Source of the DNA: an uncultured Methanobrevibacter sp. | GTDB lineage: Archaea; Methanobacteriota; Methanobacteria; Methanobacteriales; Methanobacteriaceae | Assembly (NCBI RefSeq): GCF_937906425.1 | Contig: NZ_CALCYR010000125.1 | Span: 1 to 20,945, forward strand | Reading direction: 5' to 3' | DNA length: 20,945 bases | In this document: one piece after another, positions 13,961 to 20,945 of the stretch | Numbering within the stretch: position 1 is the first letter of the stretch | Layout: each line of letters starts with the position of its first letter | Made by a program: the position numbers and the translations under genes | Notes under the pieces: model-generated | What the model saw: the letters and a program-made list of their open reading frames with translations, nothing else | What the model was told of the DNA's origin: nothing | Database searches by the model: none

Positions 13961-14581
13961 ATGGGATTGACTTCTCTATTTTTAGAAGTGGAAAATAAAA
14001 ATGTTTTTATTTTAGGAACTGGAGAAGTTGCTACAAGAAGAGCGAACAGATTCCTTGATAAGGGCGCTAATGTTATTTTAGCAGGAAATAAAATAAATAA
14101 TGAATTAATTGAAAAAGGAGCTATCCTAAAACCTTTAAAAAATCTTGAAGAATTGGTTGAATGGAGCGATATTGTAATTCTTGCAAGCGGAGATGAAGAA
14201 TTAAGCGAATATATCGCTTCAATAAGTGAAGGAAAATTATTGAACCGTGCAGACAAACCTGAAAAAGGAAATGTCATTGTTCCAACAAGCTTTTTAATTG
14301 ATGATATTGAAATATCTATTTTTACAAATGGGAAAAGTCCTTTAATGGCTAGAAAATTAAGAATGAAGATTCAGGAAACCATTACAAAAAAGGACTTGCT
14401 TGAACTTCAATTACAGGAACATGCCAGAAATCTTTTAAAGGAAAAAACCGAAAATCAAAAAATAAGAAAGGAATTCCTATATAATCTTGAAGAAAATGAA
14501 GAGATTCAAGATCTTTTAAAAGAAGAAAAACTTGAAGAAGCTAAAAAACTTGCAGAATCCTTAATTGACAAAATGGATTAA
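13961..14581 (+). CDS. sirC: precorrin-2 dehydrogenase (siroheme synthase N-domain type)
   Basis: The enzyme oxidises precorrin-2 to sirohydrochlorin with NAD, the shared precursor of siroheme, F430 and cobamides. Some relatives also insert iron. The 206-residue protein has a Rossmann strand VFILGTGEVATRRANRFL (15-32) with GxGxxA, then IVILASGDEE, LLNRADKPEKGNVIVP with a candidate catalytic Asp at 98 (where many relatives have NVVDDP), and FTNGKSPLMARKLR (121-134). The C-terminal part is helical and highly charged. There is no methyltransferase domain. The frame can open at GTG 13949, but GAGG at 13951-13954 lies inside that version and serves ATG 13961. The gene is 121 bases after marker 9 and 149 bases before hemA, with no T-tract in either gap. 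Confidence 0.93.
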   Translation: MGLTSLFLEVENKNVFILGTGEVATRRANRFLDKGANVILAGNKINNELIEKGAILKPLKNLEELVEWSDIVILASGDEELSEYIASISEGKLLNRADKPEKGNVIVPTSFLIDDIEISIFTNGKSPLMARKLRMKIQETITKKDLLELQLQEHARNLLKEKTENQKIRKEFLYNLEENEEIQDLLKEEKLEEAKKLAESLIDKMD

Positions 14582-14624
14582 AAGAATTGATTAATTCATC
14601 TTTCTAATTAAAAATCAAAAAATC

Positions 14625-14679
14625 AAAATCAATTATTAAAAAAAAATCAATAATAATCTAAAATCAATTATTAAAAAAA
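14625..14679. repeat. 20-bp direct repeat before hemA
   Basis: AAAATCAATTATTAAAAAAA occurs at 14625-14644 and 14660-14679, with a period of 35. A shorter AAAATCAATT follows near 14683. Confidence 0.65.
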
Positions 14680-14730
14680 CTAAAAATCAATTTAATTAAT
14701 TATAAAAAATTAAAAATGGGAGAGGCTAAA

Positions 14731-15942
14731 TTGATAATCAATATACGTGTGGATTATACAATTGCAGACATAGAAACAATGGAAAATGTCTCAAAAGACT
14801 TAAAAGAATTGTTTATTGAATTTAAAAACGTTTTTGACATTAGAGAGTATATTGAAATCAATACATGCAATAGATATGAATATTACATTTACACAGACAA
14901 ATATGACACCTTCGACAAAAAGCCTCTCAATTGCACAAATGACAATATCATCACAGAATATAATGATGATGCAATACTTCACCTATTCAGAATGACCTCC
15001 GGATTGGAATCAATGATCATTGGAGAGGACCAAATACTGGGACAAATCAAGGATGCAAAAAACAAGAGCGAAAAGGAAGGTCACTGCGGTGAAACATTAA
15101 ATACTATTTTTACAAAGGCAATCCATGTAGGACAAGTTGTTCGAAACAAAACTAAAATCAACCAAGGTTCAGTTTCCATAGGTTCTGCAGCTGTTGACTT
15201 GGCAGAGGAGCATCTTGGAGACCTTCAAAACAAGGAAGTTCTTGTTATCGGTGCCGGAAAGATGGGAACCCTTGTTGCAAAGGCATTGGCTGAAAAGAAT
15301 CTTAAGGCTATTTTTGTGGCAAACAGAACATATTACAAGGCAGTGCAACTTGCAGAGGAACTTGATGGACAGGCAATTCTATTTGATAAGTTGGAAGAAA
15401 AACTATTAAATGCAGAACTTGTAATCAGTTCAACAGGATCACCTCATCCAATCATCAATAAGAAAAGGCTTGTAAAAGTCTTTGATGATAATGTTCCGGA
15501 ACAAATGATGATTATTGACATTGCAAATCCTAGAGACATCGAGGATGACGTTCGAGAATTGGGAATCAACCTATTCAATATTGATGACTTGAGAGGAGTT
15601 GCAGAAAAAAATAAGAAGCTTCGTGAAAATGAGGTTATCGAGGCGGAAAATATAATCAAAGATGAGTTTAATTTACTTAAAGAATCCTTTAATTTAATTG
15701 AAATAAATCCAATACTTGGTAGTTTAAGAGCATCTATGGAAGAAATAAGACAACGTGAAAGTCAAAAGGCAATAGTTAAATTAAACCATGTAGATGCAAA
15801 GACTATAAAAACAATAGATAAGATGACTAAATCAATTGTCAATAAGATATTCTATGACATTTCTGAAAATGTAAAGAAATCCGCACAAAACAATGAAGAA
15901 GACATTGTTAAATTATGCGAAACTATTTTTAAAAGGGAATAA
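14731..15942 (+). CDS. hemA: glutamyl-tRNA reductase
   Basis: HemA reduces glutamyl-tRNA(Glu) to glutamate-1-semialdehyde with NADPH, the first step of tetrapyrrole synthesis feeding F430, siroheme and cobamides. From the TTG at 14731 the protein has 403 residues. The catalytic Cys is C46 in NTCNRYE. GLESMIIGEDQILGQ lies at 91-105, the NADPH Rossmann motif GAGKMG at 174-179, and a long helical dimerisation tail follows. ATG 14716 is in frame but GGGAGAGG at 14718-14725 lies inside it and sits 5 bases before TTG, where homologues begin (IINIRVDYTIADIETME). The TTG is therefore preferred, with moderate certainty. It is the last gene of the marker 9-sirC-hemA set. Confidence 0.95.
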   Translation: MIINIRVDYTIADIETMENVSKDLKELFIEFKNVFDIREYIEINTCNRYEYYIYTDKYDTFDKKPLNCTNDNIITEYNDDAILHLFRMTSGLESMIIGEDQILGQIKDAKNKSEKEGHCGETLNTIFTKAIHVGQVVRNKTKINQGSVSIGSAAVDLAEEHLGDLQNKEVLVIGAGKMGTLVAKALAEKNLKAIFVANRTYYKAVQLAEELDGQAILFDKLEEKLLNAELVISSTGSPHPIINKKRLVKVFDDNVPEQMMIIDIANPRDIEDDVRELGINLFNIDDLRGVAEKNKKLRENEVIEAENIIKDEFNLLKESFNLIEINPILGSLRASMEEIRQRESQKAIVKLNHVDAKTIKTIDKMTKSIVNKIFYDISENVKKSAQNNEEDIVKLCETIFKRE

Positions 15943-16060
15943 TTAAAAAAAAATAGTTTAAAATAAAAATAAAATAATAATTAAGAATAAAAATTAAAAA
16001 AAATAGTTTAAAATAAAATAAAATAAAAAAAAGTAAAATAATAAAGTAAAAAACAGATGT
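15941..16060. repeat. direct repeat and A-rich tracts between hemA and the AAA gene
   Basis: AATTAAAAAAAAATAGTTT after the hemA stop recurs near 15992 (one A shorter), followed each time by AAAATAAAA. The region separates convergent genes. On the minus strand it is a series of T-runs (16010-16055) that may end the AAA ATPase transcript. Confidence 0.55.
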
Positions 16061-16066
16061 AAAAAA

Positions 16067-17209
16067 CTATTCAAACATGCCCTTAACTTCTTCTTTTTTA
16101 TATTTATTTAAATCCAATGCAAAACTAATATCATCCATATCCACTATTTTCTTGTCATTAATTATTGCATTATGAAGAGCTGTCTTAAGCATTTTTTCCT
16201 TAATGTCCCTTCCAGACATTCTTTTAGACAATTTAACTAATTTTTCAACATCCAAATCATAATCAATAGGGAAAGTATTAAGGTTTAGTTCAATGATCTC
16301 TTTTCTTTCTTCATCATTTGGCAATTTAAATTCAATTTCCTCTTCAAAACGACTTCTGATTGCAAAATCAATTGAAGATGGATTATTAGTTGCAGCAATA
16401 GTTACAACACCATCATTTGCATCAATTCCATCCATTTCTGTAAGAAGGGAATTAACAATCTCTGCAACATCTCCCCTTAAGGACTGATATGATCTATGAA
16501 GAGCGATTGCATCAATCTCATCAATGAAAATCAATGCAGGAGCAGATTTGGAAGCCAAGGAAAACAATTCATGAATCTTATTTGCAGCATCCCCTACATG
16601 GTCTCCAATCAATGAGGTTGCCTTGATTAAAAAGAGCTTAACATTTAATTCATTTGCCAAAGCCTTTGCCATCATGGTTTTTCCAGTGCCAGGCAATCCA
16701 TAAAACAAAACGTTTTTTGGAGCCCAATCACCGAATTTCTCAGGATCTTGAAGATATTTGGAAATAAGCTTTGTTTTCTTTTTTGCATTTTCCTGACCTA
16801 CAACATCATCAAATAAAATACCTGAGTTTTCACGAACAAGCTTTTCCTTTTTGGTTTTTTCCTCACTTTCAATAATTATTGAAGTCTTATCTGTGATGAC
16901 AGACTCTTCAGGATAAACCGTAACGACCTTGAATGCATAATCTGGAATGATTTTTTGATCAAATAGATAATCTCCACTTTTTACAAGAGTTCCGCCCCAT
17001 TGTTCAAGGGCATACTGTTGAAAAAGAGGCATGTTTGAAATTTCAATGTCTGCCCCTTCCAATAAACCAAAATTAAATGGATACCCTTCAGCCTTAAGTA
17101 CAACAAATTGAGCATCCATATCAATATCTTCAAGATTAGTTTTAACTGAAAGTTCAGACTTCTTTAGTTTTAAACTCTTATTATCAGATTTCAAATTATC
17201 ACATTCCAT
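16067..17209 (-). CDS. AAA+ ATPase of CDC48/PAN-like type
   Basis: This is a single-ring AAA ATPase of 380 residues. Residues 30-130 form a methanogen-type N-domain without a recognised fold (VVLKAEGYPFNFGLLEGADI). The AAA module begins at DDVVGQENAKKK (134-145). Walker A GLPGTGKT lies at 171-178, Walker B LIFIDE at 226-231, sensor-1 N275 in AATNNP, and arginine fingers R285 and R287 in IRSRFEEE. The small helical lid ends near 365. It is likely an unfoldase or remodeller; the partner is unknown. The pore-loop position that is aromatic in FtsH and PAN appears to be H204 (GDHVGD). The start ATG 17209 has no clear ribosome site, so residues 1-30 (charged, Lys-rich) could be non-family sequence with a later start at M31. 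Confidence 0.9.
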   Translation of the reverse strand: MECDNLKSDNKSLKLKKSELSVKTNLEDIDMDAQFVVLKAEGYPFNFGLLEGADIEISNMPLFQQYALEQWGGTLVKSGDYLFDQKIIPDYAFKVVTVYPEESVITDKTSIIIESEEKTKKEKLVRENSGILFDDVVGQENAKKKTKLISKYLQDPEKFGDWAPKNVLFYGLPGTGKTMMAKALANELNVKLFLIKATSLIGDHVGDAANKIHELFSLASKSAPALIFIDEIDAIALHRSYQSLRGDVAEIVNSLLTEMDGIDANDGVVTIAATNNPSSIDFAIRSRFEEEIEFKLPNDEERKEIIELNLNTFPIDYDLDVEKLVKLSKRMSGRDIKEKMLKTALHNAIINDKKIVDMDDISFALDLNKYKKEEVKGMFE

Positions 17210-17276
17210 ATAAAGACAAAATAAATTAAATCAGTAAATAATTTAATAATTAAATTATTAAAATTGATTTAAAAAA

Positions 17277-17362
17277 AATAATCATGACACAAATAATTTA
17301 AATAAAAAATTAAAAAAATTATTTGAAAACAATAATCATGACACAAATAATTTAAATAAAAA
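17277..17362. repeat. 32-bp direct repeat inside short inverted arms
   Basis: The 32 bases at 17277-17308 (containing AATCATGACACAAATAATTT) recur exactly at 17331-17362, with a 54-base period. AAATTGATTT at 17261-17270 and its reverse complement AAATCAATTT near 17369-17378 flank the pair. Confidence 0.8.
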
Positions 17363-17463
17363 TTATTAAAATCAATTTATTACAATAGGATATTTAACTT
17401 TATAATTTGAATTATTTAAATATTATCAATTAATTATAAATACTTGAAAAATTAGGAGAAAAA

Positions 17464-17600
17464 AGAAAAAAATTTAAGAAAAAGATTAAAAAAATAGCCA
17501 AAATAAAAAATAAAAAATAAAAATTGAAAAATAAAATGAAAAAAGAGAAAATTTAAGAAAAAATAATAAAAAAGCCAAAATAATAATTGAAAAATAAAAC
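17464..17600. repeat. diverged direct repeat, two copies of about 60-70 bp
   Basis: A block with TTTAAGAAAAA, an AGCCAAAATAA core and ATTGAAAAATAAAA occurs at about 17464-17540 and again at about 17541-17600 with small insertions and deletions. Low sequence complexity makes the borders approximate. Confidence 0.55.
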
Positions 17601-17617
17601 TCCGGAATGACTTAAAA

Positions 17618-18454
17618 TTAAATTAAGGAGTCATAAAGCTTTTTCATTCTTAAAGCGTCCTGATCTATCAAAGGAGTTTCACAAATAATGGTGGCCTTCC
17701 AATCGTTTTCAATCAGATTCAATAAAAGGTCCTTTATGTGAGGACCGTATTCATTACTTTCAGCCAATGTGTGATGTTTTCTCTCGCCTGCATAAGTGTA
17801 TTCGATTGTAGTGAAATGACAATGAAGTCTGTCAATGTCTAAATTGTCTTCCAATTTAGAAAATATGCAATTGTAATCTTCCTTTTCATTTAAAAGACCT
17901 CTGGCCCTTGCATGAACATGGGCAAAATCAATTGTAGGTTCAAAATGATCAAAACTTGCACACATTTCAATGATTTCATTAAGATTTCCTAATTGGGAAC
18001 GTTTTCCAGTGGTTTCAGGAGCAAAGGTAAAGTTTTCAATTCCCTCTTCCTCACAACGTTCAAGAAGTCTTGCATAAGTTTTTTTAGCCAAATCCATACA
18101 AAGTTCAGGTTTTCTGTTGGAATAAAACCCAGGATGGAAAACAAGCCTGTAGGCACCCATAAGCTCTCCCGCCTTAGCTGACTGAACCAAACGTTCAATG
18201 GAACTGTCTATCTTCTCCTCTTCCTTGGAACAGACATTAATGTAATAAGGACAATGCATTGACATTAAAACCCCATTTTTCTCTGCAAGTTCCCTAAGTT
18301 TAATTGCAGAGGACTCTCCAATACGAACGCCATAGGTTGACTGGTATTCAAATGCATACAATCCCAAAGGACCTAAATAGTTAGGAGATTCAAAAGCCTT
18401 TCCCTTAAAGTCTATTGGCTTTCCAGCCGGACCAAAAATAACCTTATCTTTCAT
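17618..18454 (-). CDS. endonuclease IV-like TIM-barrel protein
   Basis: This is a xylose isomerase/AP endonuclease-type TIM barrel of 278 residues, close in length to Nfo. Candidate metal ligands follow the endonuclease IV order: H67 (MHCPY), H107 (FHPG), E147 (APETTG), D176 and H179 (DFAHVHARARG), H211 or H213 (LHCHF), H227 or H228 (GERKHH) and E259 (ICETP). Endonuclease IV has D-R-H-H at the seventh site; here the sequence is GERKHH, so the Asp ligand is missing or replaced by E224 with altered spacing. It is therefore a relative whose AP endonuclease activity is plausible but not certain. The start is ATG 18454 with AAGGTG 6 bases upstream. It is probably monocistronic, with A-rich DNA on both sides. 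Confidence 0.87.
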   Translation of the reverse strand: MKDKVIFGPAGKPIDFKGKAFESPNYLGPLGLYAFEYQSTYGVRIGESSAIKLRELAEKNGVLMSMHCPYYINVCSKEEEKIDSSIERLVQSAKAGELMGAYRLVFHPGFYSNRKPELCMDLAKKTYARLLERCEEEGIENFTFAPETTGKRSQLGNLNEIIEMCASFDHFEPTIDFAHVHARARGLLNEKEDYNCIFSKLEDNLDIDRLHCHFTTIEYTYAGERKHHTLAESNEYGPHIKDLLLNLIENDWKATIICETPLIDQDALRMKKLYDSLI

Positions 18455-18672
18455 AAAAACACCTTAAACGAATAAATAATAAATATAATGAAAATTAAAC
18501 AAAGAAATCAACAGAAAACAATAAAATCAAAATAAAATCAAACAAATCAACTAAAACCAATCAAAATTATTAAATATTAAATTAAAAACAGAATAAAAGA
18601 AGTAAAATGAATAAAAATAGAAAAAAGAAAAAAATAATAAAAATAAATAAATCAAAGGATTTATTTAATTAA
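18455..18672. other. A-rich spacer after the GAPDH gene
   Basis: No gene is present. The stretch is T-rich on the minus strand near 18585-18655, consistent with U-tract termination of the GAPDH transcript reading leftward, and also holds the upstream region of the endonuclease IV-like gene. Confidence 0.45.
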
Positions 18673-19689
18673 TTATAAAATTCCCATTGCCTTATTGGTT
18701 TTAGCAATGGATTTTTCATTATCAGATTCCATTTCAAGTAAAGCGCGAATAGCATCTACATTTTCTGGAACTACATCAGATTCCTGATGTACAGCTTGCA
18801 TGTAGAACAATTCATTGTCCACTACATTAATGGACTCTTTCCATACTGGAATCTCATATAAATCATTTCTGCTTCTTCCTAAATCCTTAGCATATTCCAT
18901 AAGTTCAGCAGTAGAACCTAAACCTTCAGCAGCTTCAACAACCATTACTCTGGAACGTTTTTCAAGCAAGTCAATAATTTCATCATTGCTTACCTCATTA
19001 CCGATTTCAACCATTAAGTTGTGTTGGTGCATCAAGGTAGTAGGAACAAGTAAAGCCATTGTAGTTACATCAATACCTTTCATTACGGTTTTTACATCAG
19101 GACCGTGGTGAGAAGGTACTTTTGGAGGGTTAGGAACAATTGCATTAATAGGACCTTTTTTAACTTCAGAAGGGTCGGATCCTCTTCTAACCATTACAGC
19201 ACGAACCTTTTTAATATCAACTAAAGGATTGAGGGTATGTAATGTACGGGTTAAACCGGTAGTGTTACAGGATACAACTCTGGTATATTCTGCACCATAT
19301 GAATCATCATAATTGGAGAATGAATTAAAGGACAATCCAGTTAAGTCATGGTCTTCTCCACCTTGATAAATAGCCTTTACACCAGCCTTCTTATACATTT
19401 CAAGGTTTTGAGGTCCAATGTTTCCAGGAGTACAGTCAACTACAATATCAGCTTCCTGAACCATGTCTTCAACAGTTCCTGCAATTTCAATTCCCGCTTC
19501 GGCAAAAAGGTTTTCTCTTTCAGGAATTCCAATATATAAAGGATAACCTTTTTCTTCCACAGCAGTTCTTGCTTCGAAGTTTGGTCTAGTTTTACTTACA
19601 CCAATAACTTTCATATCATCTTGAGCAGCAACAGCATCAGCCACTCTTTTACCAATAGTTCCAAATCCATTAATAGCTACAGATTTCAT
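18673..19689 (-). CDS. gap: type II archaeal glyceraldehyde-3-phosphate dehydrogenase
   Basis: This phosphorylating GAPDH of the archaeal class interconverts glyceraldehyde-3-phosphate and 1,3-bisphosphoglycerate, used in gluconeogenesis in methanogens, with NADP or NAD. The 338-residue protein has the Rossmann start VAINGFGTIGKRVADAV (4-20), the catalytic C141 in VVSCNTTGL, VMVRRGSDPSEVKKGPINAI, PNPPKVPSHHGPDVKT and the C-terminal RSRNDLYEIPVW segment. Length and motifs agree closely with the Methanothermus/Methanothermobacter enzymes. A TTG at 19695 could open the frame two residues earlier, but ATG 19689 lies 9 bases after AAGGT and matches the family start. Its neighbours are unrelated leftward genes, so it is likely a single-gene unit. 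Confidence 0.97.
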   Translation of the reverse strand: MKSVAINGFGTIGKRVADAVAAQDDMKVIGVSKTRPNFEARTAVEEKGYPLYIGIPERENLFAEAGIEIAGTVEDMVQEADIVVDCTPGNIGPQNLEMYKKAGVKAIYQGGEDHDLTGLSFNSFSNYDDSYGAEYTRVVSCNTTGLTRTLHTLNPLVDIKKVRAVMVRRGSDPSEVKKGPINAIVPNPPKVPSHHGPDVKTVMKGIDVTTMALLVPTTLMHQHNLMVEIGNEVSNDEIIDLLEKRSRVMVVEAAEGLGSTAELMEYAKDLGRSRNDLYEIPVWKESINVVDNELFYMQAVHQESDVVPENVDAIRALLEMESDNEKSIAKTNKAMGIL

Positions 19690-19775
19690 TTTCAAACAAC
19701 CTTAATAAAATTGATATGAATTTAAAAAAATAATTAATTCATATAAATTAAAAAATCAAATAGTTTATAAATTCT

Positions 19776-19795
19776 AAAAGTTTATAAAAACTTTT
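19776..19795. promoter_or_regulatory. perfect 8+8 inverted repeat upstream of gap
   Basis: AAAAGTTT and AAACTTTT flank a 4-base centre (ATAA), giving a dyad that overlaps a TATA-like string about 90 bases upstream of the gap start. It could be an operator or a chance AT-rich dyad. Confidence 0.3.
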
Positions 19796-20036
19796 AAGAT
19801 ATAAATAAAGATTTATAATTTAATCTATATAAAATTTGATGTTTAAATTTAAAAAATAGAAAAAATAGATGTTTTAAAAAAAAATATTTTTTAAGAAAAA
19901 ATTAGAAAAAATCAATTTAAAAAAAATATAATAATTTATTAGAAAAAATAAATAAATTATTTAAAAATAAGTATTAAATAATTATTTTTTAATTAAATAA
20001 GAAAAAATAGCTTAAATAAAAAAATAATGATTAAAA
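19796..20036. other. AT-rich spacer between gap and the nitroreductase gene
   Basis: No gene is visible. The right part (19850-20030) is A-rich on the plus strand, so U-rich in the leftward transcript of the nitroreductase gene, and may end it. The left part is the gap upstream region. Confidence 0.45.
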
Positions 20037-20804
20037 TTATAAAACTTTAAGATTTAAGTCCTTACGAGGAACTATCCTCTGATATTTTACATTAGGATAT
20101 CCAATTACCATGCAAGTTACAACATCATGTCCCTTTTCCAGTTGCAAGAGATTTTTAAGTTTTTTACTTAATTTTGTACATGCCACAAAAAATCCGCTGT
20201 AAAGAACTCCCAAACCAAGGCTTTCAGCCATTAGTTCCATATATGCACTTGCAAGACCTCCGTCAACATTGCTTTTGCTTGAAACTACAATAACAAGAGG
20301 AGCTCCCTTAAAGAAGAAATGATCGTCAATGTCAATCCTTTTTAAAAATTCGATAAATGGAGAACCGAACTTTTTACCCTTTCTAAACAAGTTTACACAA
20401 ATCTTTTCAGCTTCATTTTGTTTGGAGCCTAAAATTGTATATGAAACCTTTTGGGAATTGGCTCCTGTTGGACTGTATCTGCCTGCCTCCAAGATTTTAT
20501 CAATTTTTTCCTGTTCAACTTCCATATCCTTGAACTTACGTATTGTTCTTCTGCTTTTCATTGCCTTAAGTAAAGTTTCATCATCGATTTCAGTCATTGA
20601 TATAACATTTTCATCATCAAAATCATAATTGGCCATAGTTATGGCCCCATTTGGACAAATTGCAAAACAATGCCCACATTCAATACAGCCTGAATCATGT
20701 GTACAAACCTTTCCATTTTCCAAATAAAGATAAGAGTTAACACAGTCATTTACACATAATGAGCAAGCAATGCACTTTTCATCATCCACCTTGATAAAAT
20801 CCAT
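20037..20804 (-). CDS. ferredoxin-nitroreductase fusion flavoprotein
   Basis: The 255-residue protein joins two [4Fe-4S] sites to an FMN nitroreductase domain. Cluster 1 ligands are C11, C14, C17 and C21 (CIACSLCVNDC). Cluster 2 ligands are C40, C43, C46 and C50 (CIECGHCFAIC). The nitroreductase part runs from about 78 to 255, with the FMN-binding SRRTIRKF at 84-91, SPTGANSQ at 111-118 and the ESLGLGVLYSGF segment. Such fusions let reduced ferredoxin feed electrons directly to the flavin; the substrate is not predictable from sequence. It is cytoplasmic, with no signal peptide. The start is ATG 20804 with GGGGAT upstream. No complete gene lies between it and the window end. Confidence 0.93.
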   Translation of the reverse strand: MDFIKVDDEKCIACSLCVNDCVNSYLYLENGKVCTHDSGCIECGHCFAICPNGAITMANYDFDDENVISMTEIDDETLLKAMKSRRTIRKFKDMEVEQEKIDKILEAGRYSPTGANSQKVSYTILGSKQNEAEKICVNLFRKGKKFGSPFIEFLKRIDIDDHFFFKGAPLVIVVSSKSNVDGGLASAYMELMAESLGLGVLYSGFFVACTKLSKKLKNLLQLEKGHDVVTCMVIGYPNVKYQRIVPRKDLNLKVL

Positions 20805-20945
20805 AATAAATCCCCAAAAAATTATAATAATATTTTTAATTTTATAATATAAAAAATATTTGAACTTAAAATAGAAAAAGAGTAAAAAATTTAAAAAAAT
20901 ACTTGAAAATACTGAAAAATAATCATAAAAATACTAATATCATAA
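20805..20945. other. upstream region of the nitroreductase gene
   Basis: No gene is seen in the last 141 bases. TATA-like AT sequence at about 20835-20860 could hold the leftward promoter, without a unique choice. Confidence 0.4.

Larger units (their letters stand above)
17210..17617. other. gene-free gap with two repeat pairs
   Basis: No gene is seen. It holds the upstream region of the AAA gene on its left and the 3' end of the endonuclease IV-like gene on its right. Positions 17440-17600 are A-rich, that is T-rich on the minus strand, consistent with termination of the endonuclease IV-like gene. Confidence 0.55.

Noticed and set aside
1..20945. tRNA, rRNA, insertion sequence, prophage or defence genes
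   Set aside because: I read the gaps for TTCGA-type tRNA loops, terminal inverted repeats with a transposase, integrases and nuclease/helicase pairs, and found none that could be supported.

Overview
The window is a very AT-rich piece of archaeal chromosome. It comes from a hydrogenotrophic methanogen of the order Methanobacteriales and looks most like a Methanobrevibacter-type genome. Four things support this: genes for coenzyme F420 synthesis (cofE, cofD, arfA), methyl-coenzyme M reductase activation factor AtwA with a methanogenesis-marker-9 protein, archaeal purO and type II GAPDH, and a true MreB homologue. Ribosome binding sites are of the GGAGG/GGTG type. Some genes start with TTG, and one probably starts with ATT. 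The genus is inferred from gene content and base composition only.

Layout. Bases 1-416 carry no gene. An unrecognised protein with a Lys/Glu/Asn-rich tail (417-1214), mreB (1626-2696) and rnhB (3039-3710) read rightward as separate units. A leftward set exbB-exbD-purO (5977 to 3916) converges on rnhB. From 6258 to 15942 all genes read rightward: cofE, a four-CxxC zinc-ribbon protein and cofD; then arfA, a Dus-like TIM barrel and atwA; then marker 9, a precorrin-2 dehydrogenase (sirC type) and hemA. From 16067 to 20804 four leftward genes follow: an AAA ATPase, an endonuclease IV-like TIM barrel, GAPDH and a ferredoxin-nitroreductase fusion.

How they fit together. The rightward block is a methanogenic cofactor neighbourhood. 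ArfA starts the GTP route to FAPy, the precursor of riboflavin and the F420 deazaflavin. CofD and CofE finish F420. HemA starts tetrapyrrole synthesis, and the SirC-type enzyme makes sirohydrochlorin, the precursor of F430 and siroheme. AtwA powers activation of the F430 enzyme MCR, and the marker 9 protein is restricted to methanogens. The zinc-ribbon protein between cofE and cofD and the Dus-like protein after arfA are the unassigned members.

Intergenic DNA. Almost every gap carries two to four copies of a locally unique 20-74 bp direct repeat. Two of these run through a stop codon with a period divisible by three (exbB, 42 bp; zinc-ribbon gene, 45 bp). T-rich tracts on the coding strand mark the 3' ends of several transcription units and are missing inside the proposed operons. 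I saw no tRNA or rRNA gene, CRISPR array, insertion sequence, phage gene or defence system. The most unusual items are the probable ATT start of the Dus-like gene, the ExbB with an added HMA-like C-terminal domain, the internally duplicated Cys-rich marker 9 protein, and the stop-codon-spanning duplications.
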